DNA of 24,175 nt from positions 1-24,175 of the IMG/VR virus record IMGVR_UViG_3300025102_000287. One strand, written 5' to 3'. The position numbers and the translations under genes are program-made. The notes under the pieces are model-generated. The model had not been told where the DNA came from. It was given only the letters and a program-made list of their open reading frames with translations, and ran no database searches. Numbering within the stretch: the stretch's first letter is position 1; the number at the start of each line of letters is the position of its first letter. This stretch comes from a virus. Positions 6,699 through 16,027 of the stretch are shown here, piece by piece.

Positions 6699-9600
6699 TA
6701 TCCTAATCTTTCCGCTAATATTTCATCTGTACTCATATCTGTTAATATAGCCTTCTTTGTTAATTGATCAAGGTTTTGTGTGCCTGTTGTTGTAATCGTT
6801 CCACTTGCTCCACTAATAGGTTGGGTCGTGGTCGGTGAGGCGGTAGGCGTGATTTCTGTTTGTGTGAAACCCTCTGGTATAACAAAGGTTGAGTCAAAAT
6901 CACCGTCGTTAACGTTAACTTTCATATTATTTTTTCTAATTTTCATAATCTCTGGATATGCTAAGTTAAATGGATTAACTATATCTCTACCTAGTTCTAG
7001 TCTTAGTTCTCTAAAGTTTTGATTAAATGCCTGTCTCACCCCTGCCCCTGGAGTATAGGGTAGATATCTTCCTGTAATTATAGACTGTCTTTCAGCTTTA
7101 GTGACACGACCTAACTCTTTGATGACTTTACCTCTTTTAGCTCCTAACAATAATGCATCTTTGTATAGGTTATGCATCTGTTTAAAGTTTTGAAATCTTA
7201 CTCTTTCTGATTTAATGTATTGTTGCACTATTTCTTCAGGAGAAACAAGTCCTCCTTTTAATACATCACCAACAAATGACGCTCTTGCACTATCATTCTT
7301 TTTATTGAAATCAGTAACAATAAAAGGCATCGCTTTGACAGGGTCAGCTTCAATGGCTCTGAACCCAAAGATACCGCCGACCTCATCGCTCATATCAAAA
7401 ACTTGTCCATACTTATCTGGGCGCTTATCAGTCAAACCAAAAGCTCCTGCTTTAAATAATCTATTTATTTGACTTACAGAACCGGGAGCGAATGTTTCTA
7501 GAACATGCATACCACCTTTGTAAATTTTTTCTCCTGTAGAATCTCCTGCTCTAAATACTTGTCGACCATCTCTTGATCTCCCGTTTCTGGCAACGATGTC
7601 TGCAAAAGCTTCAAAGAAAATAGACTCTGAAATAAAAGGTTTTGATAATTCAAAAAAACTTGTAGCTCCTGCGTCTAATAAATATTTATTTAAACTTTCT
7701 CCTGTTTGTTGTCCCTTAGCTGCTTCATTTAAAATTGTATTAACAGGGCGAACTAAAGTGTCGTAAGGAAAGATATAACTTAAATCTACGTATTTTACTT
7801 TCCCTGTTTCTTCGTCTTTACTAATAGGCATCAACAAACCATTGGTTGACCAAGAGGGAACAAAACTTCTAAGCGCTCTCATTTCATCATCAGTCATATT
7901 AGCTAGTGACTTACCAAACTCTACTAAACCTGCAGGAACAACTGCTGCTGTTGTGGCAACACCAGCTAATCTTCTCATACCTGTTTGTTTAAAACCCTTT
8001 ACTTGTAGTTCTCTTAAACCTCTTTGAATGGTATTATATCCTGTTCTAATAACTTCAGCGGGGAAAGCTACAAAGGTACCAAGAGGTAATCTTCTTAATG
8101 TTTTAATAAACTCTCCAACATATTCGTAGTTAGGTATGTTGTGTTTTGTAATCTGAGCAGCCATGTTTTCATAGAAAGTTTCTAATAGTTTATCCCCTTC
8201 CATTTTAACTCCCCCAGTCATATTTAAAAATTTACCATCAGGACTAATGTCCACCACACGATCAAAGATAGGATCGTTCCTTGTTACTTTTCTACCAAGA
8301 AGTTTACTGTATGCCATGAGGTTTTTAGGATCAAAAATATTATCTGCTGTCACCCCTAAGGTATTAAAGTTATTTTTGACGGATATTAATTCTGCTTCGA
8401 AATTAAAATTTTTCCATAGATTATCTTCAGCAAGATATGCTCGTCTTGCTTTTTCTGCTAATTTAGAAACGCTAGTTAAAGTTTTATTCATACCTTCATT
8501 AAAGTTTCCTGTGTAAAAATCTGTTCCTACATCTTTAGCTAATCTATCCGCTTCCCCTGCTACAGGGTTTGTGCCATTAATTCCTAGACGAGTGTTTCTT
8601 AATCTTCTCGCTTTATCTACTGCGCTGTTACCTGTGACATCTTTAAAAGCTGCTTTAAAAAGTCTCGCTGTTTGAGCAGGGTTTTGAAATAAAATATTAC
8701 CATTCATGGTAGTAAATAAAGCTGCAGATATCACGTTTCGAATATGAGTGAAAGGAGAATAAATAGTTTTAGCTTGCTGCGATAAACTCTTTGGTATTAA
8801 GACCATCCACTTATATAAATTATTTAAAGTATTATCAGCCAAAGCTTGATCTCCACTATTGATTGCATCTGCTACGGCTTTAAAAGTAAACTTACCATCC
8901 AATACACTAGGAACGACGTCGGCGTTGTTTGTTTTTATAGGAACTATATCCTCAGGATCTATATAAACATCTTTGTATTCTGGTAAATTTTTTAATGTGG
9001 TAACAGCTTCTTGTCTTGAGTCAAAAAATAAATTGCTTTTCACTGCTCCACCCGACCCCGGTATAGCACTACGCTTTAGAGTGTCTTGATAAAGTTTGTT
9101 GTGAGTTTGAAGTTGAGCCATGATCTGTGCTTGTTTCGAGTTTGTGTTAGCAACATTGTAAAAAGGATCTTCTATTTCGCCTAATAACTCTTTAATAACT
9201 GGGTTCTTTAAAGTTCTTTCTTTAAATACTCCCTCATCTAATTCTATTTTAGCTTCATCTTTTAATAACTTTTTAAAACCTGCCATGCCTATGTCAGGCT
9301 TTTCAAACAAGCTTCTACCTCTAGTAGTCACTATTAATTCGACTGCTTCAGCAGCTTTTTTCGGAGCAGTGTTTTCAAAATAATCTTTAGCCATACGATC
9401 TAGTTCTTCATCAATAGCTTTTTGTTTACTTATTTTTCTTTCTCTCTCCATTAAAGGATCTCGCCTTGAAGTCATAGGTTGTGTTTGACGTTGCGCCGCT
9501 CTTCTCTCCACTGCGTCTACCGCAGCTTTTTTTGTTCGTTCACTATTTTTCCAAGCTTGAGTTATAGCTGTTCTATAAACACGTTCGGCTTTTCCAATTA

Positions 9601-11143
9601 TTTCTGCTGTAGGTTTAAATTCTCCGCTAGAGAATAGTTTATTAACCAATCCTTTTTCTGTTTTAAATATTTTATATTCTCTGTTCATATATTTACCTAA
9701 CTGACTAGAGAATGTGTCGCTCAACTCTTCGAGTGTTGTTTTTATCTCTTCAACATTTCGTAATTCTTTTTGAGGTAAGCTAGCCTCATCAATAACATCT
9801 TTAGCTTCTTTGATTAAAGGTTTTAAAAATGATTCGTTAAGTCTTAAAGAGTTTAAATCTATTTGATATCTACTTTCATATAATAAATTTTCTAATTGTG
9901 TTATATCGTCGTCGGACGCTTTTAGAGTATTCTTCATATAGTCGTGAAGTCTTTGTCTTTTTTGGAAAGCAGGATTGTTGACTTCAAACTCTCTACCCCT
10001 CGCATTGACTTTTGTTTTTACTCTTGGAATTGAGTAAGAAGTATTTGCTGCGGGGCCATCAATAATAAGTCCTTTTTCATCAACCACAAAATCTGATTTT
10101 TTAAAATCACCAAAATCTTTTAATCTTTGATCTATTAATTTTGTAAACTTAGTAAATACTTCTTGCTTGTCACCACCTGCAACCTTCAAACCTTGCTTTG
10201 CAATTTTCTCTGCAAGTTGTCCTAGATCTTCACTTATCTGTTGAGACTTTAAAATAAATGTTGTTGCTGCTTGATCTCCATCTTTTAAAATATTAAAAGC
10301 TTTACCTCCTAATACACCATCAGAAGTAAGTTTATTTAAACTTGCACCTACTTGACTTTGAAGAGGACTACGGTCAAATTGTCTAGCTAAAGGTGTTTGT
10401 TTTACAGCTTTTGATATGCCAGAAATGGTAGCCCCAAGGCCTGCTCCGATGGCTCCACTTTCTACTGCAAACTTAAAACGATTAGTAAATTTTCTAAAGG
10501 CTTCATCTCTACCTTCTAGTCCTTCGCTTTTATCTGTTTCTGTAGGACCTCCAATTGCGTCACCAATTGTTCCAAAGTCTTCAGTATACGCCAAACCTTC
10601 ACCAGCAGTGGATCCTAATAATCCTCCACCACCAATTTTTAATTTACTTTTTAAATCTAGTTTAAATAAATCTTTATCAATATCTTGTCTTTCTCTTAAA
10701 CTTTTTCCAGCAACATTTTTATCTAAATATTGGCCTGTTCTTTTTGCATTAACTGCTCTCCTAGCAAGACCTGCACCTATTTTATAACCTGCGATTCCCG
10801 GTATACCTAACTGTATAAGTCCTTCGGTTAGTTTGCCTGTTAAACTTTGTTCTGCTATTTCTTCAAAGGGATTTAATTTATCAAAAAATTCTTCAACACC
10901 TGTGGCTGTATCTGTGTCAAATCCTAAATCAATAAGTTCTGCTCCTAAAGAAACAAAACCTTCTGGTATTTTTAAGGCACCTGATGCTATGCCTGAAAAG
11001 AAAGATTTAAAAAAGCCGGGAGACTTATCTTCTTTTGCCTCGTCCTCCTCATTTAAGAAATTTTTTATTTTTACTTCGGCTTCTTGTTGAGATAATCCGT
11101 CTTTTAGTTCAAACTTTTCGCCTTGATATTCATAGATGGCCAT
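6698..11143 (-). CDS. Giant internal virion / DNA-ejection protein (1481 aa)
   Basis: The largest gene of the window, in the place where short-tailed phages keep ejection proteins such as T7 gp16. The start MAIYEYQGEKFELKDGLSQQ resembles a small N-terminal module common on phage virion proteins. Gly/Ala-rich, membrane-compatible stretches follow (IPGIAGYKIGAGLARRAV near 113-130; IGGGGLLGSTAGEGLA; GAIGAGLGATISGI). The long middle is helical and charged. A Thr/Pro-rich linker (TPTASPTTTQPISG) leads to a short C-terminal helix (DQLTKKAILTDMSTDEILAE) that could dock it to a partner. I see no lytic transglycosylase motif; that activity may sit in the next gene (508 aa). A pore-forming ejection role is inference from size, position and composition. 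Confidence 0.65.
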   Translation of the reverse strand: MAIYEYQGEKFELKDGLSQQEAEVKIKNFLNEEDEAKEDKSPGFFKSFFSGIASGALKIPEGFVSLGAELIDLGFDTDTATGVEEFFDKLNPFEEIAEQSLTGKLTEGLIQLGIPGIAGYKIGAGLARRAVNAKRTGQYLDKNVAGKSLRERQDIDKDLFKLDLKSKLKIGGGGLLGSTAGEGLAYTEDFGTIGDAIGGPTETDKSEGLEGRDEAFRKFTNRFKFAVESGAIGAGLGATISGISKAVKQTPLARQFDRSPLQSQVGASLNKLTSDGVLGGKAFNILKDGDQAATTFILKSQQISEDLGQLAEKIAKQGLKVAGGDKQEVFTKFTKLIDQRLKDFGDFKKSDFVVDEKGLIIDGPAANTSYSIPRVKTKVNARGREFEVNNPAFQKRQRLHDYMKNTLKASDDDITQLENLLYESRYQIDLNSLRLNESFLKPLIKEAKDVIDEASLPQKELRNVEEIKTTLEELSDTFSSQLGKYMNREYKIFKTEKGLVNKLFSSGEFKPTAEIIGKAERVYRTAITQAWKNSERTKKAAVDAVERRAAQRQTQPMTSRRDPLMERERKISKQKAIDEELDRMAKDYFENTAPKKAAEAVELIVTTRGRSLFEKPDIGMAGFKKLLKDEAKIELDEGVFKERTLKNPVIKELLGEIEDPFYNVANTNSKQAQIMAQLQTHNKLYQDTLKRSAIPGSGGAVKSNLFFDSRQEAVTTLKNLPEYKDVYIDPEDIVPIKTNNADVVPSVLDGKFTFKAVADAINSGDQALADNTLNNLYKWMVLIPKSLSQQAKTIYSPFTHIRNVISAALFTTMNGNILFQNPAQTARLFKAAFKDVTGNSAVDKARRLRNTRLGINGTNPVAGEADRLAKDVGTDFYTGNFNEGMNKTLTSVSKLAEKARRAYLAEDNLWKNFNFEAELISVKNNFNTLGVTADNIFDPKNLMAYSKLLGRKVTRNDPIFDRVVDISPDGKFLNMTGGVKMEGDKLLETFYENMAAQITKHNIPNYEYVGEFIKTLRRLPLGTFVAFPAEVIRTGYNTIQRGLRELQVKGFKQTGMRRLAGVATTAAVVPAGLVEFGKSLANMTDDEMRALRSFVPSWSTNGLLMPISKDEETGKVKYVDLSYIFPYDTLVRPVNTILNEAAKGQQTGESLNKYLLDAGATSFFELSKPFISESIFFEAFADIVARNGRSRDGRQVFRAGDSTGEKIYKGGMHVLETFAPGSVSQINRLFKAGAFGLTDKRPDKYGQVFDMSDEVGGIFGFRAIEADPVKAMPFIVTDFNKKNDSARASFVGDVLKGGLVSPEEIVQQYIKSERVRFQNFKQMHNLYKDALLLGAKRGKVIKELGRVTKAERQSIITGRYLPYTPGAGVRQAFNQNFRELRLELGRDIVNPFNLAYPEIMKIRKNNMKVNVNDGDFDSTFVIPEGFTQTEITPTASPTTTQPISGASGTITTTGTQNLDQLTKKAILTDMSTDEILAERLG

Positions 11144-11155
11144 GACCTAGCCTCT

Positions 11156-12295
11156 CTACGTAGCCCTTTTTACTTCAGGTTCTTCTGAGGTAAACATAGG
11201 TGTGCCGAATTCTTGTTCAATAGCGTCGTTTGCTTTCTCTCTTGCCTCATCTCCAGCACCTAATTCTGCTTCATAAAATCTCAAATACTCTGTGTATCTT
11301 TCAGCTCTAAGTTCACCAACTGTTTTACCTGATTTTTGAGCAAATACTTCTTCTGCTTTTTCTAAAGCTTTTTCTCTACTAAATCCCTCATTAACAAAAT
11401 CTTGAACCAATTGACCAAAATTTCCAACCTTTTGAGTTCTAGCCATTTCATCTTCAGCACCTTTTATAGCTAGCATATCAATTGCTCTTTCGTCTTTCAT
11501 AGCTTCTCTACCTAGAGCTGCAAAAGTTTGTAGTGGATCTTTAGCTGACTTTGCAATTTTCTCTGCAAAACTACCTCCTTTGGCAGAAGCTAAATTTAAA
11601 CCAAATTGTGCTAGTTGTAATAGACCTTGTTGTTTTAATCCTTCTTTGGGATCTCCTAAAATCTGTTTATATAAATCAGACCTCTCTCTAACCATAGCTT
11701 CTAGTGCCGATAGTTTATCTTTTTCAGGGCCAAGAGGATCATCATCATTTTCTTGTTTCTCTGGTAATTTAATATCTTGTCCTGGTCCTTCTTGTTTTAA
11801 GATTGCTTCTCTTAACTGATCGGGATTTTCTGCGTCTTGAATTTCTTTTGGCACAGGAGTTGAAGTAGCTTCTATTTTTTGTTCCTCTGAACCTGTAGTT
11901 GCTTTTTTTTCAGCTAGCTCTGCTTTTAATTTTGGAAGTTCTGCTTGTGCCTCAGCAGCTTTATCTTCACCATAAAAATCAGGGTTAGCAATAATTCTTT
12001 CTAGAGCAGCAATTCGACCTTCTAAATTTTTTACTCCTTTTTTTGCATATTTCTCAACCATAGGTGTATAACTTTCAGGATCGGTAATGGTCTCCATTAC
12101 TGTACGAGAATCTTTTGTTTGACGAAGTGCTTTATCATCATATTGATATCCTGGAGGAATAGTCACTCCTTCTGAACCAGATCCTTTGTTAAACTTTTGA
12201 ACCACACCACCATTAGCGAATGCAGGAATACCATACATACGGAGTTGTTCCGTGGGCAGTCGACGTTGAAACATGGGTCTATCTAATATAGCCAT
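11156..12295 (-). CDS. Probable internal virion protein (379 aa)
   Basis: Begins MAILDRPMFQRRLPTEQLRM followed by YGIPAFANGG, a start I associate with structural proteins of marine podoviruses. Residues ~88-135 form a likely coiled coil (LEGRIAALERII, ELPKLKAELAEKK). A Glu/Pro/Asp-rich linker follows, then a helical C-terminal half with an Ala/Gly-rich segment (LLQLAQFGLNLASAKGGSF). The gene lies between the 324-aa and 1481-aa genes and its ATG overlaps the upstream stop (TAATG). This fits the gp14/gp15 position in an ejection cluster. Assignment as a virion component is from context; no enzymatic motif was seen. Confidence 0.6.
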   Translation of the reverse strand: MAILDRPMFQRRLPTEQLRMYGIPAFANGGVVQKFNKGSGSEGVTIPPGYQYDDKALRQTKDSRTVMETITDPESYTPMVEKYAKKGVKNLEGRIAALERIIANPDFYGEDKAAEAQAELPKLKAELAEKKATTGSEEQKIEATSTPVPKEIQDAENPDQLREAILKQEGPGQDIKLPEKQENDDDPLGPEKDKLSALEAMVRERSDLYKQILGDPKEGLKQQGLLQLAQFGLNLASAKGGSFAEKIAKSAKDPLQTFAALGREAMKDERAIDMLAIKGAEDEMARTQKVGNFGQLVQDFVNEGFSREKALEKAEEVFAQKSGKTVGELRAERYTEYLRFYEAELGAGDEAREKANDAIEQEFGTPMFTSEEPEVKRAT

Positions 12296-13269
12296 TATGA
12301 TAACAAGCTAATGCCTGCTCCTGTTCCCCCTAATGCACCTAGTGTACTAAGTCCAGCTATACCTAATCCTGCAACCTGTTGGAAGAGTGAAGGAGAAGGT
12401 TGAGAGGTATATTGAATTTGTGAAGTAGGAACTCCTCTTAAAATATCAGAAGCAAATCCTGCTCTTCTAAATGGTTCTTGTTGTCTTGCTAGTTCAGTTT
12501 GTCTAGCGGCTTCTAAAGTATTTTGTTGTTGTTGCTGTTGAACTCCACCGACACTTAATAATCTATTTATATCTACACCACCGAGTTGTTGTGTTAAAGA
12601 TCCTAAACCTGATTGTGCTTGAGCTACACCTAAAGTTTGACTCCCCAATGATCCTAGTTGTTGCGCCGTTGCTCTTTGTGCGGCTTGAGCCTGTAAATAA
12701 TTTCTTGATAAGTCTTCAAAAATTCTTTGTGATTTTACTTGTGCTAAGTTTCTAGCTTCTTCCGCTTCCCGGACACCGAACCTCGAACCACCAAAAGCCC
12801 CTGCAGCTACTGCTTCAGCTGATGTTCTCTGTCCTTGAATTGCAGCTTGCCTATCTAATTCTGCTAAGGCAGCTTGCGTAACATTTTGTTGATAAGGATC
12901 CATATAAGTTGAAACTTGTGATGGGTCTAAGGCTTGAACTCCAGAAGAGATTGCCCCTAGACCTGCTTCAACAGATTTACCTGAAGCATCTAAAAAGGGT
13001 TGATAAGCTCCTAGACCTTCTTGTGCTTTTTGTATTGCAGTTAACTGTGCTTGTTCTAAAGGAGCAACTTGTTTAGCTGGAACTCCTTGTGGAATACCTG
13101 ATAGCCCTTTAATTCTTAATTGATATTCTTCTTCTGTTTCTCCCGGTAGTCTTGGAGGAAGAGTCTCTCCAGGGGCCAAAGGAACACCGAAAACAGAACC
13201 TAATAACTGCTCTGCTCTCTCTTCAATAAAAGGAGCCTGTCTTGAATATTGAACTATTTCTTCTGCCAT
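12295..13269 (-). CDS. Probable internal virion protein, Gln/Ala-rich (324 aa)
   Basis: Rich in Gln and Ala with long predicted helices. It has a YMDPYQQNV motif at 122-130 followed by AAGAFGGSRFGVREAE at 155-170, a pairing I associate with conserved virion proteins of marine podophages. A run of six Gln occurs at 244-249 and the C-terminus is hydrophobic and Gly-rich (VAGLGIAGLSTLGALGG), which could insert in a membrane. The gene is coupled to both neighbours by TAATG overlaps. The role is probably a scaffold-like or ejection component. The composition resembles T7 gp14-type proteins, but no homology can be shown by eye. Confidence 0.6.
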   Translation of the reverse strand: MAEEIVQYSRQAPFIEERAEQLLGSVFGVPLAPGETLPPRLPGETEEEYQLRIKGLSGIPQGVPAKQVAPLEQAQLTAIQKAQEGLGAYQPFLDASGKSVEAGLGAISSGVQALDPSQVSTYMDPYQQNVTQAALAELDRQAAIQGQRTSAEAVAAGAFGGSRFGVREAEEARNLAQVKSQRIFEDLSRNYLQAQAAQRATAQQLGSLGSQTLGVAQAQSGLGSLTQQLGGVDINRLLSVGGVQQQQQQNTLEAARQTELARQQEPFRRAGFASDILRGVPTSQIQYTSQPSPSLFQQVAGLGIAGLSTLGALGGTGAGISLLS

Positions 13270-14027
13270 TACGCTACCTTCTTTTCTAATTTGTGCATCA
13301 TTTCATACATGGTTTTTGCACCTTGACGACGTTGCTCTATCTTATCATTTTTTTTAGCACCCTTCAATGCACCTAATCCTCTAACTGCTTTTGCAGTCAT
13401 AACAAACTCTCCATCACTTAACATGGCAGGAATGTCATCAGACTTTTCTGTGCCGGGGCCGTCGATCTGTCCTGTCTTTCTAGGAAAACCTCCGTCTTTT
13501 AAACTTCTGTATGTTGGTGCTGATGCACCATATTCTCCTGTGGACTCATCAAAATAAGTTACAGGTGCACTCCTCATATCTAAAGGAGCGATGCTACCTG
13601 CTTCTGGTGAAGGAGAAATATTTGATTCTTCTTCCTCCTCATCCATTGAAGATAAGGCAGCTATAGCACCTAAACCTAATGCGCCTTTTGTTAAACCACT
13701 CATTCCCTTAAATGCTTCTACTCCTCTTTGAAAAACACCAGGTGTTGTAGCTACTTTACCACCAAGACCACCTGGAGCATTGGCTATTGGTGGAGATACC
13801 ATAGTTTTTGCACTAGACCCTAATGCTCCTAGTCCTTGTCCTCCAACTAAACCTGCACTAGCTCCAAAACTTCCTAAACCAAAACCCATCAATGCTGACG
13901 TTGCAATGTTAGCGGGATTGTCTCCTCTAACTGCCGATCCTAAACCTGCGCCTATAGAAGCACCAACGGGCCCTGCAACTGCAAAACCTATTGCTCCTGT
14001 TATTGCTGGTAGAATCTTTTTAAACAT
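13269..14027 (-). CDS. Virion protein with hydrophobic N-terminus and SDGEFVM motif
   Basis: 252 aa. Residues 7-130 are Gly/Ala-rich and hydrophobic with repeated small-residue helices (AITGAIGFAVAGPVGASIGAG, GLGSFGASAGLVGGQGLG), suited to membrane insertion. An acidic patch (DEEEEES) follows. The C-terminal motif at 178-219 (KDGG, GQIDGPGTEKSDDIPAML, SDGEFVMTAKAVRGLG) is a recurrent phage module also found in tape-measure and internal virion proteins. A Shine-Dalgarno (GGAG) precedes the ATG. It is likely part of the DNA-ejection machinery together with the following 324-, 379- and 1481-aa genes. The motif is clear; its biochemical function is not known to me. Confidence 0.65.
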   Translation of the reverse strand: MFKKILPAITGAIGFAVAGPVGASIGAGLGSAVRGDNPANIATSALMGFGLGSFGASAGLVGGQGLGALGSSAKTMVSPPIANAPGGLGGKVATTPGVFQRGVEAFKGMSGLTKGALGLGAIAALSSMDEEEEESNISPSPEAGSIAPLDMRSAPVTYFDESTGEYGASAPTYRSLKDGGFPRKTGQIDGPGTEKSDDIPAMLSDGEFVMTAKAVRGLGALKGAKKNDKIEQRRQGAKTMYEMMHKLEKKVA

Positions 14028-14030
14028 TTT

Positions 14031-14282
14031 TTACTCCGGCATTGTTCTCGCACCAGCAAATACATTAGGAGCCGTGACGTGCACATCTCTTCTTATATCT
14101 GCCTCGGTTGTTTCTGTTTCAGGATTGTCAATATCTGCCTGACATTCCTCATGTGAATTATACTCTTGCCCTGTCTTTGTGTTGGTAACCGTGGTTTCTA
14201 CCTTTGCACTATAAACAGGAACTTTTTCGCCGTCGATTTCGTCATAACGCAAAATCTTAGGCTCATCTATAATTTTTGCCAT
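14031..14282 (-). CDS. Small acidic hypothetical protein (83 aa)
   Basis: 83 aa, acidic, with a short central beta-like segment (VYSAKVETTVTNTKTGQEYNS) that resembles a conserved small protein of marine phages carrying a TGQEY..HEE pattern. The tail (RRDVHVTAPNVFAGARTMPE) is Pro/Ala-rich. It has one Cys and no membrane segment. A 39-nt spacer separates it from the upstream gene and only 3 nt from the downstream gene. It sits between the neck-type and ejection genes, so a virion or assembly role is plausible but unproven. Confidence 0.6.
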   Translation of the reverse strand: MAKIIDEPKILRYDEIDGEKVPVYSAKVETTVTNTKTGQEYNSHEECQADIDNPETETTEADIRRDVHVTAPNVFAGARTMPE

Positions 14283-14321
14283 AGTATAGTTTTATAGTTG
14301 AAAAACTAGGAAATCAATAGG

Positions 14322-14678
14322 TTATTGTTGTTGTTTTATTTCTAATACAGATACTTCAATCATGGCTCTAGAAGCTGCGTTTGCTTGAACTTTCAAACTC
14401 TCTCCTTGTTCATAAACCATACTTGAATTTATAGTATTTGTGTCGGAAGCAGATACATCTACTTGAAATATTTGAAGATCAGATGAGCCATTATTATGGT
14501 CTATATTCACTGTGACAGCGGCACTACCATCATAATTATGAGTATTTATAGTCTTTACTATAAAAGTTGATACAGGTACTGGAGGGGAAGCAGCCACATT
14601 AGCTGTAGGAACTGTAAATATTGTAGTCAAATCAGTTGTTGTTACATTCGCTATAAAAGATCTAAATACATCAGCCAT
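14322..14678 (-). CDS. Small beta-rich virion protein (118 aa)
   Basis: Alternating polar and hydrophobic residues over the whole length suggest a beta-sandwich. It shows the layout start - TTIFTVPT - VNIDHNNGSSDLQIF - INSSMVYEQGESLKVQA - MIEVSVLEI, seen in small phage structural proteins of neck, decoration or fibre type. No signal peptide or enzymatic residues. Its ATG lies inside the end of the 56-aa gene (8-nt overlap), so the two are translated together. The specific virion location is unknown. Confidence 0.6.
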   Translation of the reverse strand: MADVFRSFIANVTTTDLTTIFTVPTANVAASPPVPVSTFIVKTINTHNYDGSAAVTVNIDHNNGSSDLQIFQVDVSASDTNTINSSMVYEQGESLKVQANAASRAMIEVSVLEIKQQQ

Positions 14679-14841
14679 TCAAAAACCACGCTCTTCTTGT
14701 TGCTTCTTCTTGTGTATCTAAAGTATACGAACTATTAAGTTGTTGAATTAAATCTTCAAGCTGTCTTATTAGCTCTGCTGACTGTTGAGCATCATACTCA
14801 GGTCTAGGATCTGGAAATCTTGTTAATGTTAATTTTGCCAT
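14671..14841 (-). CDS. Conserved-type small virion-cluster protein (56 aa)
   Basis: A complete short reading frame that fills the gap between an oxygenase gene and the 118-aa gene, overlapping both (13 nt and 8 nt). It starts MAKLTLTRFPDPRPEYDAQQ, continues as an amphipathic helix (SAELIRQLEDLIQQLNSSY) and ends EEATRRAWFLNG. The pattern LE.LI..LN.SY followed by E..RR.WFL resembles a small protein repeatedly found in the head-tail region of marine podophages. No obvious Shine-Dalgarno, so translation probably depends on coupling. Function unknown; the recognisable pattern makes it a likely real gene. Confidence 0.7.
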   Translation of the reverse strand: MAKLTLTRFPDPRPEYDAQQSAELIRQLEDLIQQLNSSYTLDTQEEATRRAWFLNG

Positions 14842-15497
14842 TTATCAAAAAAATATACAACATTGTATCGCCAATTTCCATTTGAATATTCCTTATGATT
14901 ATCAATATAACCGCCGTGAGGAATATCCCCATCAAAAATCACACATCTATTGAACTTAGATTGAATTATATGTTTTTTAATATTTTGTTCATCTATGTCT
15001 ATTTTAATGTCTTCATATTCTTGTTCTCCACCAGAGGTTTTATAATTAGGTAATTTTTCATAAAGAGCTGTTCCTCCACTACATGTTTTATCCATATACA
15101 CAAGAATATTTTGTGATGGGTCTTGATGAGGTACAAACTGATATTTTTGTTCAGGAGGATTTATCCACGTAAATATATTTGTAGCAATAGTCTCACAATG
15201 ATGATTATCGAGTTTAAGTAAAGATTTTAAATAGTCAGTAGTTTTGTTTTCATTCTCGAAACCATTTTCTTGTAAAGATATCCAAGTTCTACAATCAAAA
15301 TAATCTTTAAAGTTACGTCCATCTTTTTTAATTTTCCAATTAGGAACCCAAGATTCTTTTAACATGTCATAAATATCATCAGCTCTTTTGTAAAAATTAT
15401 CTATAACAATGTATTTGTAAGGACCAATATATTTTTCTTGTGCTAGTAAGTTGTCGTTAATCTCAAATAGATGATGATGAATATAAGGTGTTGTCAC
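14829..15497 (-). CDS. 2OG-Fe(II) oxygenase-like protein (222 aa)
   Basis: A probable 2-oxoglutarate and Fe(II)-dependent dioxygenase with the facial triad His124-x-Asp126 (FVPHQDPSQN) and His194 (FDGDIPHGGY). A possible 2OG-binding Arg210 lies in NWRYNVVYFF. Between them are the expected strand ILVYMD and the GGT-containing loop. The arrangement resembles DUF6445-type proteins. It starts with GTG overlapping the upstream stop (GTGA). The substrate is unknown; position among tail genes suggests a virion protein, glycan or small metabolite. The fold is inferred from motif spacing. Confidence 0.7.
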   Translation of the reverse strand: MTTPYIHHHLFEINDNLLAQEKYIGPYKYIVIDNFYKRADDIYDMLKESWVPNWKIKKDGRNFKDYFDCRTWISLQENGFENENKTTDYLKSLLKLDNHHCETIATNIFTWINPPEQKYQFVPHQDPSQNILVYMDKTCSGGTALYEKLPNYKTSGGEQEYEDIKIDIDEQNIKKHIIQSKFNRCVIFDGDIPHGGYIDNHKEYSNGNWRYNVVYFFDKWQN

Positions 15498-16027
15498 AGT
15501 ATAGATATATTTGCTGATAAAACTATTCTACTTTTATCTTTGTTTGGCTTTACTTCGTGAGGAACATAGCTTGGAAATAAAACCATTTTGTTTTTAGCAG
15601 GTGATATATTCATTTCAGGACCTTCACAATAAGGGTGCCCAGGTTGATAAAAAGTTGTTGAAGTAGAATCGTCACTACATTGTATATAGTATATCAAGGA
15701 ATGTTCATGTATTTCTCTTCCATGTGCATGAAGTCCATGATGATGACCTTCTGCATAACATTGAATCCATGATCTAGTAATTTTAAAATCATTTTTATTT
15801 AATATTTGTTTTGTATACATTGTAAGATATTGTTTTAAATGATTATAAAAATCATTTAATTGTTCAGATTTATCAAATATATTTTTACAATCATAAAAAG
15901 TGGTAAGCATATCCTCTTTGTCAAAAGAATAATTCTTTATAAAAGAAAGTGTTGAGTCTAGGTTAAACTCGGTTTGTATATCGTAAATTGTTGTTTGAAA
16001 TATATTTCTGTTTACTTGTATTTCCAA
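15494..16027 (-). CDS. 2OG-Fe(II) oxygenase-like protein (177 aa), HxH type
   Basis: Resembles the PF13759 (2OG-FeII_Oxy_5) type. It has W-x-Q-C-Y (87-91), then His100-x-His102 (GLHAHGREIHEHS), a strand LIYYIQ, the P-GHPYCEGPEMNISP loop, and LFPSYVPHEV with His157, followed by SRIVLSANI with Arg167. An HxH pair replaces the usual HxD. A His-rich stretch (HHHGLHAHG) precedes it. The TTG start abuts the previous stop (TAATTG) with GGAAG upstream; no ATG gives a full domain. Substrate unknown. It is next to the P22 gp10-like gene and overlaps the next oxygenase. Confidence 0.72.
   Translation of the reverse strand: MEIQVNRNIFQTTIYDIQTEFNLDSTLSFIKNYSFDKEDMLTTFYDCKNIFDKSEQLNDFYNHLKQYLTMYTKQILNKNDFKITRSWIQCYAEGHHHGLHAHGREIHEHSLIYYIQCSDDSTSTTFYQPGHPYCEGPEMNISPAKNKMVLFPSYVPHEVKPNKDKSRIVLSANISIL

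Noticed and set aside
6780-11090. Plus-strand frames inside the 1481-aa gene
   Set aside because: Scattered shadows of a single long minus-strand gene, lacking ribosome sites and family motifs.
14283-14317. Promoter-like TTGATT / TATAAA on the minus strand before the 83-aa gene
   Set aside because: Spacer is 15 nt and the region is simply AT-rich; the second candidate box (TATACT) would leave almost no leader. Not strong enough to call a promoter.
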